In this document: piece by piece, positions 8,463-16,367 of the stretch | Layout of the letters: the number at the start of each line of letters is the position of its first letter | How positions within the stretch are numbered: the first letter of the stretch is position 1 | From: Hyphomonadaceae bacterium | GTDB lineage: Bacteria; Pseudomonadota; Alphaproteobacteria; Caulobacterales; Hyphomonadaceae | Length of the DNA stretch: 64,000 nucleotides | Assembly (NCBI GenBank): GCA_022844345.1 | Contig: JALHLU010000001.1 | Span: forward strand, 310,001 to 374,000 | Direction: 5' to 3' | The notes under the pieces: generated by a model | What the model was told of the DNA's origin: nothing | The model's input: only the letters and a program-made list of their open reading frames with translations | Database searches by the model: none | Program-made: the position numbers and the translations under genes

Positions 8463-9188
8463 ATGAGCGACAGGACGAAAACACCAGCGCCCCGGACGGA
8501 GACTGCGGCTGACCAGCCCGTCTCGGCCCGCATCCGTGCGCGCATTCAAAAGGCAAAGCGCCGGTTCCATGCCAACGACAACATTTCGGCCTATATCGAG
8601 GCTGGCGAGCTTGAAGCCCTTCAGGCTGAAGTTGAAGGCAAGCTACGGGGTGTTCTGGAGAGCCTGGTGATCGACACCGAGAGCGATCACAACACGCATG
8701 ACACGGCCAAACGCGTCGCCAAGATGTATCTCAACGAGGTGTTTCACGGGCGCTATCACCCTGCTCCGCCGGTGACCGAATTCCCGAATGCGGAGTCGCT
8801 GAACGAGCTGATGATTGTGGGACCGATCACGGTACGCTCGGCCTGTAGCCACCACCTGTGCCCGATCATGGGGAGACTGTGGATCGGCCTGATGCCGAAC
8901 GAGCATTCGAACCTCATCGGCCTGTCTAAGTATTCGCGCCTAGCTGAATGGATCATGTCGCGTCCGCAGATCCAGGAGGAAGCCATCACGCAGATGGCCG
9001 AACTGTTGCTTGAGAAAGTGCGGCCGGATGGCCTTGCTGTCGTGATGGAGGCGGATCACTTCTGCATGCACTGGCGCGGCGTGCGCGATACGCAAACCAA
9101 GATGATCAATTCGGTGATGCGCGGGTCCTTCCTCAAGGACCAGTCGCTGCGCCGCGAGTTTCTTTCGCTGCTGAACCTGAAGGACTGA
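8463..9188 (+). CDS. folE: GTP cyclohydrolase I
   Basis: Converts GTP to 7,8-dihydroneopterin triphosphate, the first step of folate and pterin synthesis. The zinc and catalytic residues are all present: Cys128-Ser-His130-His131 in VRSACSHHLCPIMG, and His199-x-Cys201 in DHFCMHWRGV. The IGLSKYSRLAEW block is also conserved. At 241 aa it carries about 30 extra N-terminal basic residues relative to E. coli FolE. The ATG at 8463 is chosen over 8454 because GGAAGGA lies 8 bases upstream of it. Its stop codon overlaps the start of the BLUF gene by one base (TGATG), so the two are translationally coupled. It is probably a specialised second FolE rather than the housekeeping copy; that is inference. 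Confidence 0.92.
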   Translation: MSDRTKTPAPRTETAADQPVSARIRARIQKAKRRFHANDNISAYIEAGELEALQAEVEGKLRGVLESLVIDTESDHNTHDTAKRVAKMYLNEVFHGRYHPAPPVTEFPNAESLNELMIVGPITVRSACSHHLCPIMGRLWIGLMPNEHSNLIGLSKYSRLAEWIMSRPQIQEEAITQMAELLLEKVRPDGLAVVMEADHFCMHWRGVRDTQTKMINSVMRGSFLKDQSLRREFLSLLNLKD

Positions 9189-9622
9189 TGGCCATGCTTG
9201 TCCGCTGCCTCTACGCCAGCCGCGCCGCCGCAGACTCCGACCCTGCAATGCTCGACGACATCCTCGTCCAATCCCGGCGCAACAACCCCAAGCTGGGCAT
9301 CACCGGCCTGCTCTGTGTTTCGAAGGATGTATTCATTCAGCTGCTGGAAGGCGGCCGCGACGAGGTGTGCGAACTCTACAACTCCATCATCCGCGATGGC
9401 CGGCACCAGCATGTGCGCCTGCTGGCCTATGAAGAGATCAGCCAGCGCCAGTTCGGTAACTGGACGATGGGCCAGGTGAACCTGTCCAAGGTGAACCCCA
9501 GCCTGCTGCTGAAATACTTCAAGCGCGCCGAGCTTGATCCGTTCGACGCGTCGGGCGCGGCGACGCTTGCGCTGCTGCACGAACTGGTCGCGTCGGCGTC
9601 GATCATCGGGCGGGGAGAGTAG
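9188..9622 (+). CDS. BLUF-domain blue-light photoreceptor
   Basis: 144-aa short BLUF protein that should bind FAD and sense blue light. All photocycle residues are present at exactly the AppA spacing: Tyr9, Asn33, Gln51, Trp92 and Met94 (AppA Tyr21, Asn45, Gln63, Trp104, Met106). The GITGLL and FIQLLEG motifs are intact. The remaining ~45 C-terminal residues have no recognisable output domain, so it must act through a partner. Its ATG overlaps the folE stop, and an unknown membrane protein follows 9 bp downstream; both are partner candidates. Confidence 0.93.
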   Translation: MAMLVRCLYASRAAADSDPAMLDDILVQSRRNNPKLGITGLLCVSKDVFIQLLEGGRDEVCELYNSIIRDGRHQHVRLLAYEEISQRQFGNWTMGQVNLSKVNPSLLLKYFKRAELDPFDASGAATLALLHELVASASIIGRGE

Positions 9623-9631
9623 GCTGAGCTC

Positions 9632-10477
9632 ATGAACATGAACCGCATTCTCGCATTGGTGTATGCCGGCGCGGCGCTCGCAATCGGTTACATGGCGCTG
9701 TCGATTGCGCTTGGGCCCAAGGGGGACGCGTCGGGATGGGTGATGGCCGCGATCTTCGCGGGCGTGACGGTGTTCGCCGCGTGGCAGGCCTGGAAGGAAT
9801 GGAGAACCGGCGAGACGCCGCCCCATGCACGGCCCGCGCCGGCCAAAGGCAAGCAGTCTGCGCCAGTTGTGCCGGTGGATGCTCCCGGCGCGTGGCGCGG
9901 GCCGCCGGTTCGGCTTGAGACCCAGATCGAGGCGTTGAAGGGTGCGGGACTTACGCTGGCGCCGGGACGGACAATCGAGGAATTGCTGACCTCTTGGCCG
10001 CGCGAAGACTATGAGAGCGATCCCTACAACCTTATCCTCTTTGTGTACGGCAGCGATGTGGAAGCCGAGCCGTGGGGCCGCGCGTTCTGCGAGCGTGGCT
10101 GGAATTTCGACATGGAGTGCCTTGTCCAGAAGGGCGACTATGTGTCGGCGTTTGAGAACCTCCTACGCATAACGGGCCAGCCGCAGCTTGCGAGCGGGCT
10201 GTCGGACAATTTCAACATAGACGCGGAGACGTGCGAGATCCGCTACACGCTGAAAGGCCAGCCGAAGGTCCTGAAGGCCAGGGTTGACAATGACTGGGCC
10301 GACCCCAAAGCGGTGGCGGCGTTCGTGCGCGACATCGAAGCGGCCATCGGCGACGGTCGGCATTTCTGGGCGGCCGACAACGGACAGGCGTCGATCCTGT
10401 TCTTCCTGACCGATGCGGAAGCAGCAAAGGTCAACGAGCTACGCGAGGATATCCTCGTGCGCTGCACCGCCGACTAA
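9632..10477 (+). CDS. Unknown membrane-anchored protein, possibly in the BLUF operon
   Basis: 281 aa, not recognised. Two N-terminal membrane helices (about residues 6-27 and 35-55) are followed by a Pro/Ala-rich linker (60-90) and a soluble cytoplasmic domain of about 190 residues. That domain begins with a segment rich in charged residues and contains the stretch AFCERGWNFDMECLVQKGDYVSAFENLLRITG, then a mostly beta region (CEIRYTLKGQPKVLKARVDNDW). It starts 9 bp after the BLUF stop codon, which points to co-transcription with folE and the photoreceptor. No function is assigned. Confidence 0.75.
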   Translation: MNMNRILALVYAGAALAIGYMALSIALGPKGDASGWVMAAIFAGVTVFAAWQAWKEWRTGETPPHARPAPAKGKQSAPVVPVDAPGAWRGPPVRLETQIEALKGAGLTLAPGRTIEELLTSWPREDYESDPYNLILFVYGSDVEAEPWGRAFCERGWNFDMECLVQKGDYVSAFENLLRITGQPQLASGLSDNFNIDAETCEIRYTLKGQPKVLKARVDNDWADPKAVAAFVRDIEAAIGDGRHFWAADNGQASILFFLTDAEAAKVNELREDILVRCTAD

Positions 10478-10483
10478 GCTGCG

Positions 10484-11404
10484 TCAACGTCGGAAGCACC
10501 ACTCCAGGATCGCCTTCTGGGCGTGGAGGCGGTTTTCGGCTTCGTCGAAGACCAGCGATTGCGGGCCGTCGATGACGTCCGCGTCGACTTCCTCGCCGCG
10601 ATGTGCCGGCAGGCAGTGCAGGAATTTCGCGCCGCCATTGGCCGCGCGCATCAGGTCGCCGCTGACCTTGTAGGCCGCCAGATCGGCAAGGCGCTTGTCG
10701 GCGTCCTTGTCGCCCATCGACACGAAGGTGTCGGCGACGACGACATCGGCGCCGGCGACGGCTTCCTTCGGATCGCGATAGAGATCGATGCGGCCCTGCT
10801 CGGCGCGCGCGCGCTCCACATCCGCCATGTCGGGATCGTAGCCGGCGGGCGTAGCGACCGCGAGCGAGAAGCCGAATTTTGGCGCGGCATGGATGAAGGT
10901 GTTGGCCATGTTGTTGCCATCGCCCACCCAGGCGATGCGCGCGCCTTTCAGCGTGAGCCCCGCCTCTTCCAGCGTCTGCAGGTCGGCCATGATCTGGCAG
11001 GGGTGAGACTTCTCGGTGAGACCGTTGATCACCGGCACGCTCGCCGCATCGGCCAGCGCCACGACATCGGCATGGCGATTGGCGCGGATCATGATCGCAT
11101 CGACATAGCGCGAGAGAACCCGCGCCGTGTCTTCGATGGTTTCGCCGCGGCTGATCTGGGAGTCGGTCGCCGTGAGGATGAGCGACGATCCGCCAAGCTG
11201 GCGGATCGCCATGTCGAAGCTGACGCGGGTGCGGGTGGAGTTCTTTTCGAAGATCATCGCCAGCGTGTGGCCGGCAAGGGGGGCGTCACGGTCAGCCGTG
11301 CCTTTCGGCAGGCCTTTCCGCGCCGCCTTGCGCGATTTTGCAATGTTGAGGATCGACCGCAGCTCCGCCGACGGAATCGGCCAGAGATCCAGAAAGTGGT
11401 TCAT
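10484..11404 (-). CDS. argF: Ornithine carbamoyltransferase
   Basis: Forms citrulline from ornithine and carbamoyl phosphate in arginine synthesis. The carbamoyl-phosphate loop STRTR is at residues 56-60, HPCQ is near residue 136, and the ornithine-binding HCLPAHRG is near 265-272. The 306-aa length is typical. The start codon overlaps the argD stop (ATGA, 11401-11404), so it is translationally coupled to argD. It converges on the unknown membrane-protein gene with only 6 bp between stop codons. Confidence 0.96.
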   Translation of the reverse strand: MNHFLDLWPIPSAELRSILNIAKSRKAARKGLPKGTADRDAPLAGHTLAMIFEKNSTRTRVSFDMAIRQLGGSSLILTATDSQISRGETIEDTARVLSRYVDAIMIRANRHADVVALADAASVPVINGLTEKSHPCQIMADLQTLEEAGLTLKGARIAWVGDGNNMANTFIHAAPKFGFSLAVATPAGYDPDMADVERARAEQGRIDLYRDPKEAVAGADVVVADTFVSMGDKDADKRLADLAAYKVSGDLMRAANGGAKFLHCLPAHRGEEVDADVIDGPQSLVFDEAENRLHAQKAILEWCFRR

Positions 11405-12591
11405 GACCCCGCGGCCGTCATCATGCTGGCGAACTGCTGGTCGATGATGTCGATGGCTTCACGCACATCGTCCTCGGTGACGATCAGCGGCGGCACGAGG
11501 CGCAGCGTATTGGCGCCCGCCGTGCCAACGAGAAGGCCGCGATCGGATAGATGGCCGCGCAGGGGCAGCGGATCATCGCGCATCCGGAGGCCACGCATGA
11601 GGCCCGCACCAGTGACATCAAGCACGAGTTCAGGATAGCGGCCCTTCAGGCTTTCCATGCCTTGCTGCATCGTGCCGGCAACGCGGCGCACCTGCTCGAG
11701 GAAGCCGTCGCCGGTCACCACGTCGAGCACGGCGTTGCCGACCGCCATGGCGAGCGGACCGCCGCCGAATGTCGTGCCGTGAACGCCCTTGGCCATGCCC
11801 GAGGCGGCTTCTGCGGTCGCGAGGATCATGCCCATCGGGAAGCCGCCGCCGATGCCCTTGGCGGCCGCGAGCAGGTCTGGCTCTGCGCCCGGCACCCACT
11901 GGTGATGGAACAACTTGCCCGTGCGGCCAGCGCCGCATTGGATTTCGTCATAGATCAGCAGCACGCCATGCTCGTTGCAGAGCTCGCGAAGGCCACGCAG
12001 GCACTGGTCCGGGACGGCGCGCACCCCGCCCTCGCCCTGCACCGGCTCGATCAGAACAGCGGCGAGGTCCGGCGCCTTGATGGCCTCCTTCAGCGCTTCG
12101 TGATCGCCGAACGGGATCGAGCGGAAGCCCTGCAGCCGCGGGCCGAAGCCCTCGCGGTACTTTTCCTGCGCGCCTGCGCTGATGCCGCCAAGCGTGCGGC
12201 CGTGGAACGAGCCTTCGAACGACAGGATGCCGATGCGCTCGGGCTGGCTTTTCGACCAGTGATAGCGGCGCGCGATCTTGATGCAGCCCTCGATCGATTC
12301 CGCGCCCGAGTTCGAGAAGAACGCGAAGTCCGCGAATGTCAGATCGACATAGCGCTGGGCCAACCGCTCCTGCCCCGGCACGCGGAACATGTTGGATGTG
12401 TGCCAGAGCGTGTTGGCCTGCTCGGTCAGCGCTTTCACCAGCGCGGGATGGCAATGGCCCAGCGAATTGACCGCGATGCCTGCGATGAAGTCGAGATAGG
12501 GCTTCCCCTTGTCGTCATACATGCGCACGCCCTCGCCTCGCTCGAACACGACCGGGCTCGGGCCGTAGACGGGAAGCACTGCGTTCGACAT
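11401..12591 (-). CDS. argD: Acetylornithine aminotransferase
   Basis: Class III PLP aminotransferase of the arginine pathway (N-acetylglutamate semialdehyde to N-acetylornithine); it may also serve lysine synthesis as a DapC activity. The PLP lysine is Lys245 in [13 protein letters not shown], with [14 protein letters not shown] at 211-225 before it. The length of 396 aa is standard. argF follows with a 4-bp overlap. A promoter is expected in the 149-bp gap to the ABC permease gene. argJ is 10 kb away, so the arginine genes are scattered. Confidence 0.95.
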   Translation of the reverse strand: MSNAVLPVYGPSPVVFERGEGVRMYDDKGKPYLDFIAGIAVNSLGHCHPALVKALTEQANTLWHTSNMFRVPGQERLAQRYVDLTFADFAFFSNSGAESIEGCIKIARRYHWSKSQPERIGILSFEGSFHGRTLGGISAGAQEKYREGFGPRLQGFRSIPFGDHEALKEAIKAPDLAAVLIEPVQGEGGVRAVPDQCLRGLRELCNEHGVLLIYDEIQCGAGRTGKLFHHQWVPGAEPDLLAAAKGIGGGFPMGMILATAEAASGMAKGVHGTTFGGGPLAMAVGNAVLDVVTGDGFLEQVRRVAGTMQQGMESLKGRYPELVLDVTGAGLMRGLRMRDDPLPLRGHLSDRGLLVGTAGANTLRLVPPLIVTEDDVREAIDIIDQQFASMMTAAGS

Positions 12592-12740
12592 CGGGGCATC
12601 TCCTTGGTGACGCCGGCTGGGGAAACTCTGGACCTCTTTCGGGGCTCAAAATGAAGCGCGCTGAATGAGGCCGAACACCACAAGTGTCAATGAAAATAGG
12701 GGGCGGGATGGGGGCCGCAGATCGCCTGAACCTTCCCGCC

Positions 12741-13583
12741 TCAGGCCTTCAGCTTGTAGCCCGATCGCAGCAGCGCCCAGCACCAGCCGCACAACGCCAG
12801 CGTGATCGCGAGGCAGAAAGCGCCGCCAGCCAGAAGATTGCTCTCGGCGTGGCCGGTGAAGCCGTAACGGAAGCCATCGATGATGTGGAAGAAAGGGTTG
12901 AAGTGGCTGATCGTCACAAAAGGTTCGGGCAGGCGGCCGATCGGATAGAACGTGCCCGACAGCATGGTGAGCGGCATGATGACGAAGTTCTGCACCGCCG
13001 CCATGTGATCGAACTTGTCGGCCCAGATGCCGCCCAGCAATCCCACCGCGCCCATGAACAGGGATGCGACGACGGAGAAGTAGAGCACCGCCCAGATGTT
13101 CGCGACCTGGAAGGGCGTGATCTGCATGATCCAGATCGCAGCATAGGTGACGACGCCGACAAGAATACCCCGCGAGACCGCCCCCGACAGGAAGCCCAGC
13201 GTGAGTTCGCCCGCCGACAGTGGCGGCATCAGGAAATCCACGGAATTGCCCTGCACCTTGGCGATGATCAGCGAAGACGAGGTGTTGGCAAAGGCGTTGT
13301 TGAGGATCGCCATCATCACGATGCCGGGGGCGAGGAATGTCTCGAACGGTACGCCGCCGACCATGCCGCCACTGCCCTGGCCGAAGGCGAGCTTGAAGAC
13401 GAACAGCATCAGCAGGCTGGAGACGACGGGTGCAAACAGCGTTTGCATGCCCACTTTCCAGAACCGGTGGGTCTCGCGCAGGCACAGCGTCCAGAGGCCG
13501 ATCCAGTTGACGGCCCCGTACTGTCGCGGGCGCAGCGGCCGGTCGGCGGCATCCATTGGGGGGCGGGTCAGCGTCTGGTCCAT
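12741..13583 (-). CDS. ABC-2 type transporter permease (YadH-like)
   Basis: 280-aa membrane subunit of an ABC exporter. It has six predicted helices and ABC-2 family hallmarks: an N-terminal amphipathic segment (WTLCLRETHRFWKVGMQTLFAPVVSSLLMLFVF), a long cytoplasmic loop with FLAPGIVMMAILNNAF, and NPFFHIIDGFRYGFTG. No ATPase gene is adjacent. An ABC-2 ATPase of the matching YadG type lies at 33841-34827 and has no permease next to it, so the pair may be split. The substrate is unknown. Confidence 0.88.
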   Translation of the reverse strand: MDQTLTRPPMDAADRPLRPRQYGAVNWIGLWTLCLRETHRFWKVGMQTLFAPVVSSLLMLFVFKLAFGQGSGGMVGGVPFETFLAPGIVMMAILNNAFANTSSSLIIAKVQGNSVDFLMPPLSAGELTLGFLSGAVSRGILVGVVTYAAIWIMQITPFQVANIWAVLYFSVVASLFMGAVGLLGGIWADKFDHMAAVQNFVIMPLTMLSGTFYPIGRLPEPFVTISHFNPFFHIIDGFRYGFTGHAESNLLAGGAFCLAITLALCGWCWALLRSGYKLKA

Positions 13584-13731
13584 GGGGTCTGTTTACGCTT
13601 CCTGCCTTGTGAGGCCATGGAAATGTTGTTCCCGCGGCCATGCCTCAAGCACCGCCTGGCTAAATGGTCCGAACAGAACCGCTTGCGGCGGCAACTCGGC
13701 GCGGCCGGAGTTCTCCCCAGGAAGCAGCGGT

Positions 13732-13996
13732 GAGTCCAAACCGAGTCCGCCTGCAGAACTTCCCCTGAAAGTTGAGTCTTCCCGGCCACAACTTGAATCA
13801 ACCCGCTCCGCGGCCTCGTGACTCAGTCAGCCTGTGTACAACCCCAATATATTGATTAACCTGTTGAGAAGCGCCCCAGCATATTGCGGCCTGAAGGTCT
13901 GCAGCTACTATCCCTAGAAATTGGGCAAGGGGCCGCCGCAGTACCGACCTATATCTAGTGTCTTGCGCGATTCCCTAAGGCTGTGGAGACAGATTC
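13732..13996 (+). promoter_or_regulatory. gcrA upstream region with seven GANTC sites
   Basis: GANTC (CcrM methylation) sites lie at 13732, 13743, 13774, 13795, 13820, 13969 and 13992, the last ending at the base before the gcrA ATG. A one-mismatch DnaA-box-like sequence (TTGTACACA, minus strand, 13833-13841) and a TTAACC half-site resembling CtrA boxes (13856-13861) are also present. The remaining part of the gap (13584-13731) shows no gene. Confidence 0.6.
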
Positions 13997-14533
13997 ATGG
14001 GCTGGACCGAAGAACGTGTTGCAGAGCTGAAGAAACTCTGGGCCGAAGGGCACAGCGCCAGCCAGATCGCGAAGCGCCTAGGCTCGGTTACCCGCAATGC
14101 GGTGATCGGCAAGGTGCACCGGCTCGGACTCTCCGGGCGGGCGACTCCCTCGCGCCCGGTCAAGCGGCCGCCGCGCCTCGCCAGACCGAAACCCCAGACG
14201 ATGCCCCGCCAGGCCTCTTCCGCCGCGCCGCGCGGCAACACGGCCGTCGCCGTGCGACCGGAGCAGACCCAGACGCACATCAGCGAGGCCGAAGCCAATA
14301 TCGAACCCAAGCGGCTCTCCAACGGCGACATGGTCACCGTGCTCACCGTCAAAGACTCCATGTGCAAATGGCCGATCGGCGACCCCGCCGACAACAATTT
14401 CGGCTTCTGCGGCCATGCCAGCTCTGATGGCTCGCCCTATTGCGCCGAGCATGCCCGCGTCGCCTTCCAGCCGGCCAAGAAGCGCGAACGCCGCGCCCGT
14501 GAGTTCGACTACATCCAACGACTGGCCGGCTGA
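13997..14533 (+). CDS. gcrA: Cell-cycle regulator GcrA
   Basis: 178-aa master cell-cycle regulator that binds sigma-70 RNA polymerase and methylated GANTC promoters. The N-terminal DNA-binding domain is unmistakable: MGWTEERVAELKKLW, SQIAKRLG, TRNAVIGKVHRLGLSGR. A Pro/Arg-rich linker of about 70 residues follows. The C-terminal domain contains CKWPIGDPADNNFGFCGH and SPYCAEHARVAF, the conserved Cys/His-bearing part that contacts sigma factor. It is single and monocistronic, with seven GANTC sites upstream, as expected for a gene in the CcrM/GcrA loop, and a strong terminator downstream. Confidence 0.97.
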   Translation: MGWTEERVAELKKLWAEGHSASQIAKRLGSVTRNAVIGKVHRLGLSGRATPSRPVKRPPRLARPKPQTMPRQASSAAPRGNTAVAVRPEQTQTHISEAEANIEPKRLSNGDMVTVLTVKDSMCKWPIGDPADNNFGFCGHASSDGSPYCAEHARVAFQPAKKRERRAREFDYIQRLAG

Positions 14534-14563
14534 TCGGCTTTACAAGTTCTACCCGCGACGGCG

Positions 14564-14603
14564 CCGCCCCGGAGTCCTGCTGGATTCCGGGGCGGTTTCG
14601 TTT
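14564..14603 (+). terminator. gcrA terminator
   Basis: A perfect 10-bp stem (CCGCCCCGGA at 14564-14573 with TCCGGGGCGG at 14586-14595) is followed by TTTCGTTT. Confidence 0.85.
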
Positions 14604-14707
14604 GTGGGTGCAGGTTGACACCTAGATGTTCAGTCACGGATTTCGGAGCTTCTTGAGAGTCCGGAGATCGAGACGCCGCATGCGTCCCGATCCTTATCCG
14701 AACACCC

Positions 14708-16165
14708 CTACTTTGACACGAGGTCCTTCTGCAGCCGCTTCACACAAAGCAGGAAGAACACGGCAGGGATGATGTAGAGAATCGAGACGATCATCAGGGA
14801 GTCCTGCAGCGCCTTGGCATTCGCTCCGGGGCAGTAGGCCTGCGCTGCTGCTGGCAGTTGCGCCAGCAGGTCCGCCTGCCGGCACGCGACACGGTCGAGA
14901 CCGGCAAAGCCCGCCCCGCTGGCCTGCATGTTGAACAGGAAGTCGCTCACATACCCGATGAAGGGCGGGCCAGCGCCATAGCCCAGCAGATTGATGACGA
15001 ACAGCAGGATTGCCGTCGCCGTGGCGCGCGTACGCATGCCCACGACGCCCTGTCCGATCGTATACTGGGCCGCCAGATAGCCGTACTTGACCGCGGCGCC
15101 GACGCACAGACCGACCAGAACAAGCCAGATGTTGTCGGAGCTGAAGGCCAGCACATAGAACGGAATGCTGAGCGCCAGACCCAGCGCCGGGAGCCAGGCG
15201 ATCGCATTCGGATGACGCCTGACGATCTTCTCGGCGAGATAGCCCGTGAAGGCCACGCCGATTGAGGCCGCTGCAGCTGTCGGAACGTTGATGAGCAGCG
15301 TCGCCTCGGTGAGTGTCAGCCCGTGCGTGCGCATCAGGAAGGGCGTCTGGTAGGTGGAGATGCCGTAGCCGCAGAAGGCCGCCAGCGTGGCGCCCCCCGC
15401 CATCAACCAGAAGGACGGCTTGGTGGAGAGCTCCTTGAGCGCGGCCCGGAAACTAGCCTTTTGCGTCCGCGACACGCCCGGCGGGTCGGAATAGCCGCGC
15501 GGGGGCTCCCTGACCGTCAGCTTGAAGGCGATCGCCACGAGGACGCCAGCCAAACCAATCCAGATGAAGGCGTTGCGCCAGCCGAACGCATCCGCCACCG
15601 GTCCGCCGATCAGGTTCGCCGACAGGGTGCCTGCTGTCACGCCCATGGCGTAGTAGCCAAGCGCCGTGGAGCGGCGTTTTGGCGGATAGTAATCGGCGAT
15701 GATGGAGTTGGCGGGCGGCGTGCATCCTGCTTCGCCCACACCCACCAGCACGCGGCAGAGCAACAGCATCATGAAGCCGCTGATCACCACGCCGCCGATC
15801 TCGACCTCACCGACAAGACCGCTTGCCGCGGTGGCGGCAGACCACAGGGCGATGCAGATCGTCATGATCCACACGCGGTTGCGGCTTTCCGACATGTGGG
15901 CCAGCGGAATGCCGACGATGGAGTAGAACAGCGCGAACCCAAGCCCGGTCAGCAGGCCGAACTCGCCGTCGGTGATGGCGAGCTCCTGCATCACCGGCTC
16001 AGCGACGATGCCCAGCAGTCCACGGTCCAGGAAGTTCAGGACATAGACGAGCAGGAGTGCGTTGAGCACGTAGCTTCGATACGACTTGGTCCCATATCCG
16101 GTCAGGTGTCCCTGGCTTTCACCAGCCGGGTCGCCCGCGCCAACGGCGCCGGTTTGCGTGCTCAT
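14708..16165 (-). CDS. MFS transporter, spinster-like (copy A)
   Basis: 485-aa, 12-helix major-facilitator protein. The spinster-type N-terminus is clear: NFLDRGLLGIVAEPVMQEL followed by LTGLGFALFYSIVGIPLAHMSE. GVGEAGCTPPANSIIADYYPPKRRSTALGYY is the conserved loop of this group. It is a close relative of the next gene upstream on the same strand (shared EPPRGYSDPPG, YTIGQGVV-MR-RATA segments), so the two arose by tandem duplication. GGGAGA lies upstream of the ATG. Substrates of bacterial spinster-like carriers are mostly unknown; sugar- or lipid-like acids are possible. Confidence 0.88.
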   Translation of the reverse strand: MSTQTGAVGAGDPAGESQGHLTGYGTKSYRSYVLNALLLVYVLNFLDRGLLGIVAEPVMQELAITDGEFGLLTGLGFALFYSIVGIPLAHMSESRNRVWIMTICIALWSAATAASGLVGEVEIGGVVISGFMMLLLCRVLVGVGEAGCTPPANSIIADYYPPKRRSTALGYYAMGVTAGTLSANLIGGPVADAFGWRNAFIWIGLAGVLVAIAFKLTVREPPRGYSDPPGVSRTQKASFRAALKELSTKPSFWLMAGGATLAAFCGYGISTYQTPFLMRTHGLTLTEATLLINVPTAAAASIGVAFTGYLAEKIVRRHPNAIAWLPALGLALSIPFYVLAFSSDNIWLVLVGLCVGAAVKYGYLAAQYTIGQGVVGMRTRATATAILLFVINLLGYGAGPPFIGYVSDFLFNMQASGAGFAGLDRVACRQADLLAQLPAAAQAYCPGANAKALQDSLMIVSILYIIPAVFFLLCVKRLQKDLVSK

Positions 16166-16305
16166 GTGAATCGTCTCCCGCTTGCGCCGGGCGTTGTGGC
16201 CGCGCCCTGACAGCTACTGCAAATGCTTACGGCATTGCGGGCATCGGTCCACCCCGAAATGCAACCACATACGCGCGCTCGCATTGACAACAGCGTCATG
16301 CTGCA

Positions 16306-16341
16306 ATGCAAACGGCCGGACCCGATGAAGGGCCCGGCCGT
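16306..16341 (-). terminator. Terminator-like hairpin after MFS copy B
   Basis: Arms ACGGCCGG (16312-16319) and CCGGCCGT (16334-16341) form an 8-bp perfect stem. Read on the minus strand it is followed by TTTGCATT. It lies just past the stop codon of the upstream MFS gene. Confidence 0.55.
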
Positions 16342-16367
16342 GTAACCGTGACTACGTTTTGTCAGTC

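Noticed and set aside
10523-11638. Long open frame antisense to argF
   Set aside because: It mirrors argF on the other strand. GC-rich codons commonly leave the antisense frame open; no domain is seen in its translation.
12684-13733. Long plus-strand open frame antisense to the ABC-2 permease
   Set aside because: The minus-strand permease has clear helices and ABC-2 motifs; the plus frame is rich in Arg/Gln/His and looks like a shadow.
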